Source: Tenuibacillus multivorans (lineage in GTDB: Bacteria; Bacillota; Bacilli; Bacillales; Alkalibacillaceae). Taken from it: 64,000 nt of DNA. This document shows positions 24,813 through 32,951 of this stretch, in pieces (the stretch's first letter is position 1; each line of letters begins with the position of its first letter). The notes below the pieces were generated by a model. That model worked only from the letters and a program-made list of their open reading frames with translations. It was not told the origin of the DNA and did not search any database. Position numbers and translations under genes: made by a program. The stretch lies in NCBI RefSeq assembly GCF_900103915.1, contig NZ_FNIG01000002.1, positions 356,536-420,535 of the forward strand, read 5' to 3'.

Positions 24813-24833
24813 GACCGACTAATCACGTCGATC
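24813..24833 (-). terminator. Terminator of the nucleotidyltransferase gene
   Basis: On the minus strand GATCGAC-GTGATTA-GTCGGTC is followed by TTTTATTTT. A near-copy of the hairpin stands at 25822. Confidence 0.7.
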
Positions 24834-24876
24834 AATAATCAAATAACTATTCATCATAAACCTGGCTGTAAAAAAA

Positions 24877-25764
24877 TCACCCTTCATTTTTTATGATTTC
24901 GCTTTCTTTATAATGCCTTTCAACTAATTGATCGGCATATATATTCGCTTCATGAGGGTATTCAATATTCAATGACTGACATACATCTATGGCGATTTCT
25001 CTGAATAAACTCATCGTATGTTGAAGTGCATGCCAAATATCTTCTTCTTCATAGTGTGAATATATTCTCTTAAATGAGTCTACTACATTAGAGTCTGCCC
25101 ATTCTTCAAAAAAGCGAAAGCCATGCCAAGTATCAAACTCAATTCCATTTCTTAGTTTTGTCTGTGTTTTAATGAACAACATTAGTAGATCCTTCATATA
25201 AGAATCACATATCGACTTACCGTCTAGGATTTCACCTCTACGAAGTTTTTTCGAGGCTAAAACGGCGTGGTACCAAAAGTCGTGAATAACATTATTAATT
25301 TCTTTTGTATTTGATAATGCCGTAGCTGTATTAGTCTCATTTTTAGCTGCCTTAAGTATTGAATCTAAAAGGTTGTCTTTATCAATTAATACCTTAACGC
25401 CTTTAGAAAAGACACCAATTGCTTCACGTTGTTTTTCCATTTCTAATATTATTGAGGTAGAGAAAACGTTAAAGTCAACATCTAATCCCTCTTCAAATAA
25501 TACCCTTCGTTCAGTCCCTCCACCAACTGCTGAGTTTTCAAGGAATGAAATATAGGGCTTCCCGATTTCATAAATCCATTTTTCATTAAAAATTAATAAT
25601 TCAGGATTTTTTGTAAAAATAACTAGATCTAGATCAGACCACTGATCAGCAGGCTTGTCTTTTCTTGCTCTTGAGCCCACAATTACTGCTGCCCGTATAT
25701 TTTCATCTTCTTCCGCGTATGTCACAAACCTTTTAACTATCTTTTCATACGTTAAAACAGCCAT
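24877..25764 (-). CDS. ANT(6)-like nucleotidyltransferase
   Basis: This protein of about 295 residues has the nucleotidyltransferase signature VGSRARKDKPADQWSDLDLV at residues 28-47, as in aminoglycoside 6-adenylyltransferases (AadE/AadK), and the matching helical C-terminal half. It would transfer AMP from ATP to a substrate such as streptomycin. Sequence alone does not prove resistance, since many chromosomal relatives have unknown substrates. The ATG at 25764 with GTGGAGG upstream is preferred to the GTG at 25782. Confidence 0.82.
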   Translation of the reverse strand: MAVLTYEKIVKRFVTYAEEDENIRAAVIVGSRARKDKPADQWSDLDLVIFTKNPELLIFNEKWIYEIGKPYISFLENSAVGGGTERRVLFEEGLDVDFNVFSTSIILEMEKQREAIGVFSKGVKVLIDKDNLLDSILKAAKNETNTATALSNTKEINNVIHDFWYHAVLASKKLRRGEILDGKSICDSYMKDLLMLFIKTQTKLRNGIEFDTWHGFRFFEEWADSNVVDSFKRIYSHYEEEDIWHALQHTMSLFREIAIDVCQSLNIEYPHEANIYADQLVERHYKESEIIKNEG

Positions 25765-25816
25765 ACAATTATAATCCTCCACTTTATTAATAATATTCTG
25801 AATTTGATAATCATAG

Positions 25817-25842
25817 AAAAAGATCGACTATTAATGTCGATC
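25817..25842 (-). terminator. Terminator of the 25861 gene
   Basis: On the minus strand GATCGAC-ATTAATA-GTCGATC is followed by TTTTT. The stem equals that at 24813 apart from one base. Confidence 0.75.
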
Positions 25843-25860
25843 ATAGCATTTTTTCAAACC

Positions 25861-26121
25861 TTACTTGATACTGTTTTTGGTACTCATAATTTTTTTCGAT
25901 ATAAAATAAGCAATTGTAGCAGAAAGAAAGGCAAATAATAGTGTCAATAAAAAGGGCGCGTAACTACCTTTAATAACAACTTCTTGAGATAGATTAGCAC
26001 TATAATTCCATGCCTCTTCTATATCTGGTGTATACGAATATGTAAGAAACATTCCGGATAAAACTTGAAATAATGAAAATAGAAGTATAAAACTAATGGC
26101 AAAAAGAAAATATTTTTTCAT
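25861..26121 (-). CDS. Small two-segment membrane protein, unknown
   Basis: An 86-residue protein with two membrane segments at the ends (YFLFAISFILLFSLFQVLSG and FLLTLLFAFLSATIAYFIS). The sequence between them is short. It has no recognised family. It lies 62 bp after the TauE-like gene on the same strand, and its own terminator follows. The RBS is GGGGGAATAAT. Confidence 0.6.
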   Translation of the reverse strand: MKKYFLFAISFILLFSLFQVLSGMFLTYSYTPDIEEAWNYSANLSQEVVIKGSYAPFLLTLLFAFLSATIAYFISKKIMSTKNSIK

Positions 26122-26183
26122 TATTATTCCCCCAATTATTTTAATTTTATGTTTTATATCCGAATCAGAAGTTCAATCATACC

Positions 26184-26910
26184 TCACATATATCCAACCA
26201 AGTTATCAAAAAGAAGAAAAATACTTGTACAGCCCAAAAGGATATATATTATGATTAGAAAAATCTTTTGGTTAAACCACCTGAACACTTTTTGGCCTAT
26301 AAACAAACCTAGAAATACGATTGGTATGGCGTAAAGACTTGATTCCCATATGATTTTATTAGTACCAGTAACGATTATTTGCGTTAAAAGACTGACGAAG
26401 TAAATGAATAGATAAAAAGCTAAAGTGGTCGCTCTGATCTTTACCTTCTCAGTTTCAGTTCCGGCAAAGTAAAGCAATAATGGAGGCCCTGGGACACCAA
26501 TACTTGTTGTTAAAAGGCCTGATAATCCACCAACCATTAAATCCCGAGATGGTGATGTTTTAATTCTGAAATTAAAAATCAATAATAAAGTTAATATTAG
26601 AAGGACAGTGCCGACCCCTAATTTAAACGTATCAATGTTTAGAGAAATAAAGATTAGAATACCAAAAGGCACACCAGCTATACTTCCTAAAGTAAATCTT
26701 TTTAGATGGTTATAATCAATGTCCTTCTTAATCTTCAAAATGAGTGATATTGAGATAACTAAAGATAAAATAATGTTTATTTGTATGGCTTCTTGTGGCA
26801 GGAATAACATTAACAAAAATGGTGTTGCCATGATTGAAAAGCCGAAACCTGTACTTGTTTGCAAGACAGATGCTACTAATATAATACATATAAAGATTAA
26901 TGCTATTTGC
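26184..26910 (-). CDS. TauE/SafE-family permease with unclear N-terminus
   Basis: The family signature LQTSTGFGFSIMATPFLL and eight membrane segments place it in TauE/SafE, which export sulfite, sulfoacetate or related anions. The frame extends upstream with LFWQIALIFICIILVASV, the expected first helix, but it has no ATG, GTG or TTG there. The first usual start is a TTG at 26864 inside that helix. The RBS GGAGG near 26920 is followed by a TTG in a different frame. Either a rare start codon is used or a small indel has broken the N-terminus. Confidence 0.7.
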
Positions 26911-26948
26911 CAAAATAGTCCTCCGTTGAGTTTTGCTTTAATGTTAAT

Positions 26949-26968
26949 TTATGTGTATTTTAACATAA
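26949..26968. promoter_or_regulatory. Inverted repeat upstream of the TauE-like gene
   Basis: TTATGTGTATTTTAACATAA has perfect six-base arms, TTATGT and ACATAA. The half-sites equal those of a PlcR box, but the gap is two bases longer. It lies between the PlcR-like gene and the permease gene. Confidence 0.4.
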
Positions 26969-26976
26969 ATTGTTCA

Positions 26977-27846
26977 TTAAACAACTTGGTTTTCATTTCG
27001 ATATAACTCAATTTCTTGTTCTATAATGCTTAAAAGTTCAGTTTTACCTTCTATTCTTAATACTGCACATGCATTCTCCCAATATTTTAATCCCAGCTCG
27101 ACTTGTTCCTTCTTTAGATAGTTACGTCCAATCTGATAATGAAACTCAGCTAAAAGAAATAACATTTCATTATTTCTACAATATTCTAGACCCCTATTAC
27201 ACAGGGACAAAGATTCATCAAAGTAATCGAGATCTGTGTAGACTTTAGATAAATTGTATATAACCTTCATGATCGTTTTCTGATTGTCTAAAGGAAAACT
27301 TTGAACCAATGAATAAGCTTTTTCCAAATGTTCTTGTGCATCTTTAAGTCTTCCTTCGTTACGACATATTATCCCTAAACTATTAAGGATATGAATATGG
27401 TTTTCATTTAAGGAAGTACGAGTTAAACAGTTTATTAATGTTGAGATGGCTAATTCACTGTCTCCTTGTAGATGATATTGTACGATTCCTTTATGCCACA
27501 TCAGATAACTGTAAATTTCACCATGATGAAATAATGGATTTTTTTCCTCTAATTGTACAATTTCTTGAATCAGTTTATAATCTCTATGACGCCTAGCCTT
27601 TTGTAATTGTGAACGCACCTCGACTATGTAATCACTTCTTACACCCGATTCATTTTCGAGAAAGTAATTCGCATTAACACCTAATTTCTCAGCAATCATG
27701 TTAAGTAGATACAAGGAAGGTTTATTTTTATCGTTTTCGATTCTACTAATTTCTGATTGAGCACAAATATTATGAGCTAATGCCTCCTGTGAAATCCCAA
27801 CCTTCTCTCTTAACGACTTAATTTTTTGTCCTATAGTCTCGTACAA
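26977..27846 (-). CDS. PlcR-like (RNPP family) peptide-responsive regulator
   Basis: This protein of about 289 residues has an N-terminal HTH (IGQKIKSLREKVGISQEALA, then AQSEISRIENDKNKPS) followed by five or more TPR-like helix pairs. This is the RNPP layout of PlcR, NprR and Rap. Its recognition segment QSEISRIE is close to QSEVSRIE, as I recall it for PlcR. RNPP proteins bind a re-imported short peptide and then act on DNA. The start is a TTG at 27846 with GGAGGT nine bases before it. A 40-residue exported peptide gene is divergent at 28023, and a perfect PlcR box stands between them. Confidence 0.88.
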   Translation of the reverse strand: MYETIGQKIKSLREKVGISQEALAHNICAQSEISRIENDKNKPSLYLLNMIAEKLGVNANYFLENESGVRSDYIVEVRSQLQKARRHRDYKLIQEIVQLEEKNPLFHHGEIYSYLMWHKGIVQYHLQGDSELAISTLINCLTRTSLNENHIHILNSLGIICRNEGRLKDAQEHLEKAYSLVQSFPLDNQKTIMKVIYNLSKVYTDLDYFDESLSLCNRGLEYCRNNEMLFLLAEFHYQIGRNYLKKEQVELGLKYWENACAVLRIEGKTELLSIIEQEIELYRNENQVV

Positions 27847-27868
27847 TACACCCACACCTCCCCATATT

Positions 27869-27884
27869 TATGCAAAAGTACATA
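27869..27884. promoter_or_regulatory. PlcR-box match in the regulator-peptide intergenic region
   Basis: TATGCAAAAGTACATA matches the Bacillus cereus PlcR consensus TATGNANNNNTNCATA at all fixed positions and is flanked by T and A, making TTATG/CATAA arms. It lies 22 bp before the regulator start and about 140 bp before the peptide gene, whose probable -10 (TATAAT) is at 27944-27949. Confidence 0.75.
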
Positions 27885-28022
27885 ATTTTTATGAAATTTA
27901 TAGAAATATGAAGAAAAATGAAGATTATCTAGTATAAATTAATTATAATGAATTTTCCTACTATTTTAAACTTTTAACCTATCTGAAATAATAGAATTAA
28001 TAATTTGTGGGAGGTGGAAGTA

Positions 28023-28145
28023 ATGAAAAATTTCCTATACTTAACTGTTTTAGCAGGTTTGTTATTGTTTTTAAGTACAGATAGTGAAATCCTAAACTTA
28101 ACATTAGGACCAATTGAAACTTTTGACTTCCCGGATCAGCACTAA
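28023..28145 (+). CDS. PapR-like exported signalling propeptide
   Basis: A 40-codon frame starts at an ATG at 28023 with GGGAGGTGGAAG upstream. It begins with a lysine and a hydrophobic export segment (MKNFLYLTVLAGLLLFLS), then reads TDSEILNLTLGP and ends IETFDFPDQH. Size, export signal and an acidic/aromatic/proline C-terminus fit propeptides of the PapR type, whose C-terminal residues are the signal. It is divergent from a PlcR-like gene. The mature peptide cannot be fixed from sequence; the last seven to ten residues are the best guess. I know no identical peptide. Confidence 0.72.
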   Translation: MKNFLYLTVLAGLLLFLSTDSEILNLTLGPIETFDFPDQH

Positions 28146-28280
28146 ACGAAATTTATGACAAAACAAGATACTTAGCTTATATGCTTTGATACTACTACCC
28201 TCTCTTTATATCACGTGGTTTATGGATGATCATTAAGCTTTCCTAATCCAAGAGCTTGCACCTTACACCCTTCTTGGTTT

Positions 28281-28316
28281 GGAAAATAGGAAGGAGCTCA
28301 ATTAAGAGCTCCTTCC
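28281..28316 (-). terminator. Terminator of the DAO-type oxidase gene
   Basis: On the minus strand GGAAGGAGCTC-TTAATT-GAGCTCCTTCC is a perfect 11-base stem, followed by TATTTT. Confidence 0.8.
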
Positions 28317-28323
28317 CTTATGA

Positions 28324-29424
28324 TTACCGAAAAGGATTATACGCTTCCAATTCAATATCAACTTTTTCATTCACCGCTAATTGTCCCGCAACTTTACCGG
28401 CATACGGTCCAATCGTTAAACCAGAAGCGCCTAAACCAGTCGCAATTACTAAATTCTCGTATTTCTTACTTTTACCGAGTAATGGCTTTTTGTCTGAACT
28501 CATTGGACGAAAACCGATGCGAACTTCACCTAGGGTTGCATCATGTAATCCAGGAGCTACATCAAGTCCTTCATTTAATACTTCTTGTATGCCGCCAGCT
28601 GTCATGCGATAGGCAAATCCGCTACCCGTCTCGCGTGTCGCACCAAAGGCAATGCGTGAATCGTTAAACGCAACCATATAATGACTAGTTTGTGGTAAAA
28701 CAACAGGCCATTTAGACGTATCTTCATCTACCTTTAGGTGTACAATCTGTCCTCTTTGGACATCTAAAGACAGGGATAATCCGAGTGGACTGAGCAGTTC
28801 ATTGGACCACGCCCCTGCTGCGACGATGACGCTCTCCGCTTCAATTCTGTCATCTTGTGTCTCAACGGCAGCAATTTGGCCATTTTGAGCAATTAATCTT
28901 GCTTTTCCTTCCATGACCTGTCCTCCAAGCTTTTCAAAAGCCGAACGCATGGCATTCGTTAATAATCGGCCATCAACCCTTGCCCCACCTGAAACATAAA
29001 CAGCACTTAAGTTTTTATTTAGAGGTGGAAAGAGATCCTTCGCTTGCTCGGAATTCAATCTTTTTATTTCCCCGACGAATTCTGTTTCTTGTTTTTTCTT
29101 CCGAGCCACTTCTTCTATTCGATTTAATTCATTTTTATCTTTACTCACAGCAATGGCACCCGTCTTACCATAGCCTGTCTCTTGTTCACCGTCATACGCT
29201 AGTGAATCGATTAATTCTGGATAATAAAGTGCACCTCGTTTAGCTAATTCGTACCAATCGGGGTCTTGAACGGATGAAATCCATGGACAAATGATTCCAG
29301 CGCCAGCAGATGTTGCTTTTCCGGAATGGTTTTCATCAATGAGTACAACATCTTGTCCATTTTTGATTAAGCTGTAGGCAGCAGAAACGCCTAAAATACC
29401 TCCACCAATAACGACATGTGGCAT
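28324..29424 (-). CDS. FAD-dependent oxidoreductase of the DAO family (copy 1)
   Basis: This protein of about 366 residues starts MPHVVIGGGILGVSAAYSLI, a dinucleotide-binding fold for FAD, and has the DAO-family blocks AGAGIICPW, SGGARVDGR, and the final IATGLGASGLTIGP. It probably oxidises an amino acid or other amine. The substrate is unknown. The ATG at 29424 has GGAGTGATC before it. A paralogue with the same blocks (AAGIISPWLS, ANGLGASGITSGP) is at 38134, 10 kb away. Confidence 0.87.
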   Translation of the reverse strand: MPHVVIGGGILGVSAAYSLIKNGQDVVLIDENHSGKATSAGAGIICPWISSVQDPDWYELAKRGALYYPELIDSLAYDGEQETGYGKTGAIAVSKDKNELNRIEEVARKKKQETEFVGEIKRLNSEQAKDLFPPLNKNLSAVYVSGGARVDGRLLTNAMRSAFEKLGGQVMEGKARLIAQNGQIAAVETQDDRIEAESVIVAAGAWSNELLSPLGLSLSLDVQRGQIVHLKVDEDTSKWPVVLPQTSHYMVAFNDSRIAFGATRETGSGFAYRMTAGGIQEVLNEGLDVAPGLHDATLGEVRIGFRPMSSDKKPLLGKSKKYENLVIATGLGASGLTIGPYAGKVAGQLAVNEKVDIELEAYNPFR

Positions 29425-29616
29425 TGCGATCACTCCTTACCCTTATATTCATAATATTCTCTCATTCTATTATACCGTTTAAAACCATATGAAGTTAATT
29501 TTTAATTCAAACTTTCTTCAATAAGTTAGTCAAATATCCAATAATCAAGATACATACCCAATCTAATTACATTTGGTTGAATAACCTAAATTGAGAAAAC
29601 ATTTGGAGGTATTGAC

Positions 29617-29835
29617 ATGAAATTAAGTGAACGAGTTAAGAATTTATTAAATGAGGCCAACTTGTATTTTATTTTGGCCAAAAGGTATGAGTACGTTGAC
29701 CCACAAAGGCATATGTACTATTACCAGTTGTACTTCAATACGGTTATGGAACTTGAACGCCATTTGGAGCTTGACATGATGGGGAAAGGTTCTCATAACA
29801 AAATGCACAGCCAAAATCAAATGTATTATTATTAG
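29617..29835 (+). CDS. Small Tyr-rich protein, unknown
   Basis: A 72-residue protein with TTTGGAGG before its ATG. It begins with a charged helix (SERVKNLLNEANLYFILAKR), has YVDPQRHMYYYQLYFNT in the middle and ends in NQMYYY. The many tyrosines and methionines and the neighbour YjcZ-like gene suggest a spore-coat role, but there is no family match I can name. Confidence 0.65.
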   Translation: MKLSERVKNLLNEANLYFILAKRYEYVDPQRHMYYYQLYFNTVMELERHLELDMMGKGSHNKMHSQNQMYYY

Positions 29836-30002
29836 ACCTAACACTTCTTAAGCCTATTAATAATAGGGTGATCAATGAGCATTTCGATGTGTGTGATTCC
29901 TAAGTTTATCATACAAATATTTAGCAACAATGACTCTCGCCTTGTCAGCCTTAACTGTGCAACATAAATTATTACTAAGCAAATAATAAGGAGGGGTTAT
30001 GA

Positions 30003-30116
30003 ATGAGCGGAGGCTACGGATATGGTGGCGGTTTTGCGTTAATCGTCGTATTATTTATCCTACTAATCATTGTAGGTGCAAGTGGACGCTTCGGCGGTGG
30101 CTACGGCGGCTACTAA
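30003..30116 (+). CDS. YjcZ/SscA-type small sporulation protein
   Basis: A 37-residue protein, MSGGYGYGGG followed by a membrane segment (FALIVVLFILLIIVGASG) and RFGGGYGGY. This glycine/tyrosine-rich layout defines YjcZ-family proteins, which include spore assembly proteins of bacilli. GGAGGGG precedes the ATG. It is too short for many gene finders. It is alone, followed by a weak hairpin at 30133. Confidence 0.88.
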   Translation: MSGGYGYGGGFALIVVLFILLIIVGASGRFGGGYGGY

Positions 30117-30132
30117 TATATAAAATAGTAAA

Positions 30133-30161
30133 AAGCCAGTGTGTCATTTCAGCACTGGCTT
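30133..30161 (+). terminator. Hairpin after the YjcZ-like gene
   Basis: AAGCCAGTG and CACTGGCTT pair perfectly. The T-run after it is broken (ATAATAATTCTTTT), so termination may be weak. Confidence 0.5.
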
Positions 30162-30181
30162 ATAATAATTCTTTTATAGAT

Positions 30182-31411
30182 TTACTGGACCGCCTTTTTA
30201 TTGTATTGCGGGATTCGTATTATGAAAATAATATTTAATAGAGCTAGAACAGAAAATAAAATTAAAATAGTTGTTAAAGATACATATGATGTTAAGATTC
30301 CACAGACCAATAACCCTATCGCACTACCGATCTCAACAGCTAAATAAATGGCACTAAACGCTTTTCCTCTGATTTCTGTTTTAGTGGATTCCTGTACAAT
30401 CGTAAGAACATAAATAAACAACAACGTCCCAGCACCACCATGGATAAAAGCTATAGCCCAAATCATTATCTTCCAACCTAAAAATCCTAATAAAAGAAAA
30501 CTTATAGCTTCTAAAATAATTGTAATTGCCATCATTGTTTTAGATGACAATTTAAAGTTATAAAAACTAAGGATTAATCCAAAAATCACAGAACCAGCAT
30601 TAATCATGCCTACAGTTACGCCATAAACCCAAGCAGGAAAATGATAAACTCCTTCAATTAAGGTACTTAGTAGTACAGTTTCAACTGGTATAATTGCAAA
30701 ATGTAGAAAAAATCCAATTAAAGCTATATTGTGTAAGGATTTTATATTCCAAACATTGGACAATCCTTCCTTTATTTGATTAATAACTTTTTTACCCTGA
30801 CCACCTTGAATAGGCTTAGATTTAATTCTTGCAAAAAAGACTGCGATAGCTGATAACATAAAGGATAATGTATTTAAACCAAAAACAAACCAAGCACTAA
30901 CAGCCCCTAATAATAATGTACCAATGGCTGGTCCAACAATCCCACCTCCATCTAAAGATGTTTGTAGGCCAGCATTTGCCTTAGATAATTCATTTTGCGG
31001 TACTATATCAGGTATAACAGTTTGTGAGGCTACTGGATATATTTGTGAAAACATCCCAATTAATATATACACGCCTAGCAGATAATTGGTACCCATATCC
31101 ATATATACCATTAAAGCTACGACTATAAATAAAGTTCCACCTATAATATCTCCTAAGATCATGGCTTTTGAACGATCAAAATTATCTACAAAAACACCTG
31201 TAAATAATTGAGCTAGAATCCTTGAACACCAATATAACGCCAAAAATAACCCCAAAAATGATGCCGTATTATTAGAAATGATATACCAAATTAAAGTAGC
31301 TTGTGCGGCAGAAGAACCAATTCTTGATAAGGTTCCACCCAATGTTAATAATGAAAATGATTTATATTTAAACGGTCCTAATATATTTTTAATTGTTATG
31401 AGTTCAATCAT
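30182..31411 (-). CDS. MFS transporter, MefA-like
   Basis: This protein of about 409 residues has twelve membrane segments in the MFS-3 layout (LTLGGTLSRIGSSAAQATLI, then GVFVDNFDRSKAMILGD). The second is the loop motif between helices 2 and 3. It is likely a drug or metabolite exporter. The ATG at 31411 has AGGAAG upstream. It follows the VOC-family gene by 45 bp, with a hairpin between, so the pair may be a small detoxification operon. A second PlcR-like regulator is divergent to that pair. Confidence 0.82.
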   Translation of the reverse strand: MIELITIKNILGPFKYKSFSLLTLGGTLSRIGSSAAQATLIWYIISNNTASFLGLFLALYWCSRILAQLFTGVFVDNFDRSKAMILGDIIGGTLFIVVALMVYMDMGTNYLLGVYILIGMFSQIYPVASQTVIPDIVPQNELSKANAGLQTSLDGGGIVGPAIGTLLLGAVSAWFVFGLNTLSFMLSAIAVFFARIKSKPIQGGQGKKVINQIKEGLSNVWNIKSLHNIALIGFFLHFAIIPVETVLLSTLIEGVYHFPAWVYGVTVGMINAGSVIFGLILSFYNFKLSSKTMMAITIILEAISFLLLGFLGWKIMIWAIAFIHGGAGTLLFIYVLTIVQESTKTEIRGKAFSAIYLAVEIGSAIGLLVCGILTSYVSLTTILILFSVLALLNIIFIIRIPQYNKKAVQ

Positions 31412-31432
31412 TATCACTTCCTAAAAATTAAA

Positions 31433-31458
31433 GAGAGTCCGTTATTTGCGAACTCCCT
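31433..31458 (-). terminator. Intercistronic hairpin between VOC and MFS genes
   Basis: On the minus strand GGGAGTTCG and CGGACTCTC pair with two wobbles, then TTTAATTTTT. It may lower read-through into the transporter gene. Confidence 0.5.
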
Positions 31459-31849
31459 ATCCAACATTTTTTTCATCGTTTGAATGACTAAAAGCACGAA
31501 ATTCTAGAAATTCAATTAAATTACCTGATGGGTCTTTTGCAGCTGTCATGACACCAGCTGGAAAAGGATGTGGTTCTTCAAATATTAAATCTACTTTTTT
31601 GTCTTTTAAATCATTGATCGTATCCATTACATTATTAACATTAAAATCTAACACAACAGATGCATCTTCTGCGTATTCAACTTCAGACTTTTTCTCAACT
31701 TTAAAAAGAATAATAGGTACCGGAGACTTTAACTCAACAATTTCAGGATAATATTGATTTGACACAATCTCGATACCTAATTTTTCATGATAAAAATCTA
31801 GTGCTTGATCCATATTATGAACACCTACTGAAATAACTGAGAGTTGCAT
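31457..31849 (-). CDS. VOC/glyoxalase-family protein
   Basis: A 130-residue protein starting MQLSVISVGVHNMDQALDFY, one VOC unit, with a C-terminal motif DPSGNLIEFLEF carrying the expected metal-side glutamate. Members include glyoxalases and antibiotic-binding or -opening proteins. The place just before an efflux gene suggests drug or toxin protection, by inference. GGAAGGATG precedes the start. Confidence 0.82.
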   Translation of the reverse strand: MQLSVISVGVHNMDQALDFYHEKLGIEIVSNQYYPEIVELKSPVPIILFKVEKKSEVEYAEDASVVLDFNVNNVMDTINDLKDKKVDLIFEEPHPFPAGVMTAAKDPSGNLIEFLEFRAFSHSNDEKNVG

Positions 31850-31953
31850 ATGTTTAACATCCTTCCTCTACCTACAAATATGGTATAATATAATTCAAAA
31901 TATTTTCTTACTCTTCCTACTAATCATTATTATCAGAAAACAACGATTAGTAA

Positions 31954-31971
31954 ATATGCATTTATGCAATA
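31954..31971. promoter_or_regulatory. Palindrome between the second regulator and the VOC gene
   Basis: ATATGCATTTATGCAATA contains TGCAT-TT-ATGCA and follows the PlcR-box pattern at eight of ten fixed positions. It lies about 35 bp before the regulator start at 32005. Confidence 0.4.
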
Positions 31972-32004
31972 ATTTGTTAAATCTAGATAAATAGAGGTGT
32001 AAAT

Positions 32005-32889
32005 GTGTATAACGTTAGTGAAAACATAAGGTATTATCGAGAGTTAATAGGAATGACTCGAAAACAACTAGCCGAAGGGATATGTGATGCCTCTACTTTA
32101 TATCGGATTGAAAAAGGTGAACAAATTCCACGCTTAGATGTATTAACCGGGATTTGTCATAAATTAAGAATACCTTTGGATTTTATGGTTAGCCAACTAA
32201 ATCATATTGAATTGGCGAAAATTGAAAAATATAAAAAGCTATGTAGGGAATTGACTTATCAAGATGACTACCAGGCATTATCCATTATTTTGGATGAGTT
32301 TAAAAAATTAATAAATAATATAGAAAGCGAGCCAGAAATTCAATTCAACAAACGTTTTATTAAGTGGCATGAGGCCATTTACTTACATGAAGTCGAAAGC
32401 AACTCCGTTAAAGCAAAAGAGATACTGAAATCAATATATAGTGGTCAAATTTACACAGAATTAGATATTGGTATTTGTAATTCACTCGGCTACATTAAAC
32501 TTAAAGAACAAAGCATTGATATTTCGATTTCTTATTTTAAGTCAGCTTTTAACGCTATACACGATTTACCTTTCATAATAGACAAGACTCTCCCTCCACT
32601 AGTAGGCTATAATCTTGCATATTGCTACTACTACCAATGGAAAATGAATGAAGCGATTACAGTATGTTATCAGGTGTTAGAACATTTAGAGATCAATCAA
32701 TTAAGCTTTAAGTTAGGCGATACTAAACATATGCTTGCAAAAATTTATCAAAGACTTGGTGAATTTGAACTAGCATATGAACTTCTAACACAATCAATCC
32801 ATTTATATAATATTGAATCTAAAGTAAACAAGTATGATAAAGCAAAAAAAGACTTGCAGGATCTTGATGAGCTTAGGATTAATTATTAA
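32005..32889 (+). CDS. Second PlcR-like HTH-TPR regulator
   Basis: This 294-residue protein has an N-terminal HTH (ENIRYYRELIGMTRKQLAEG, then CDASTLYRIEKGEQIPRLDV) and a TPR-like C-terminal part, the RNPP layout. It starts at a GTG with GAGGTG six bases upstream. It is divergent to the VOC/MFS pair and may control it. I found no small exported peptide next to it, so it may be an orphan or use a signal coded elsewhere. It is only distantly similar to the regulator at 26977. Confidence 0.8.
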   Translation: MYNVSENIRYYRELIGMTRKQLAEGICDASTLYRIEKGEQIPRLDVLTGICHKLRIPLDFMVSQLNHIELAKIEKYKKLCRELTYQDDYQALSIILDEFKKLINNIESEPEIQFNKRFIKWHEAIYLHEVESNSVKAKEILKSIYSGQIYTELDIGICNSLGYIKLKEQSIDISISYFKSAFNAIHDLPFIIDKTLPPLVGYNLAYCYYYQWKMNEAITVCYQVLEHLEINQLSFKLGDTKHMLAKIYQRLGEFELAYELLTQSIHLYNIESKVNKYDKAKKDLQDLDELRINY

Positions 32890-32908
32890 ATACATTTCTA
32901 CATTACAA

Positions 32909-32938
32909 AACCCCCATCTCACATTTGAAATGGGGGTT
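32909..32938. terminator. Bidirectional terminator
   Basis: AACCCCCAT and ATGGGGGTT pair perfectly. It lies between the converging regulator gene and the S14 gene and can serve both strands. Confidence 0.7.
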
Positions 32939-32951
32939 AATCTTTTATATC

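Noticed and set aside
24877..25764. Acquired streptomycin resistance gene
   Set aside because: Motifs support an ANT(6)-like enzyme, but there is no mobile-element context and no close match that can be verified here; it may be a native nucleotidyltransferase.
26728..26913. Small protein MANSINLYMYYISS... on the minus strand
   Set aside because: It has an RBS and TTG, but it overlaps the strongly supported TauE/SafE frame and has no family features. It is kept only as evidence for a disturbed start of that gene.
28256..29243. Plus-strand frames opposite the DAO oxidase gene
   Set aside because: They are shadows of the well-supported minus-strand enzyme.
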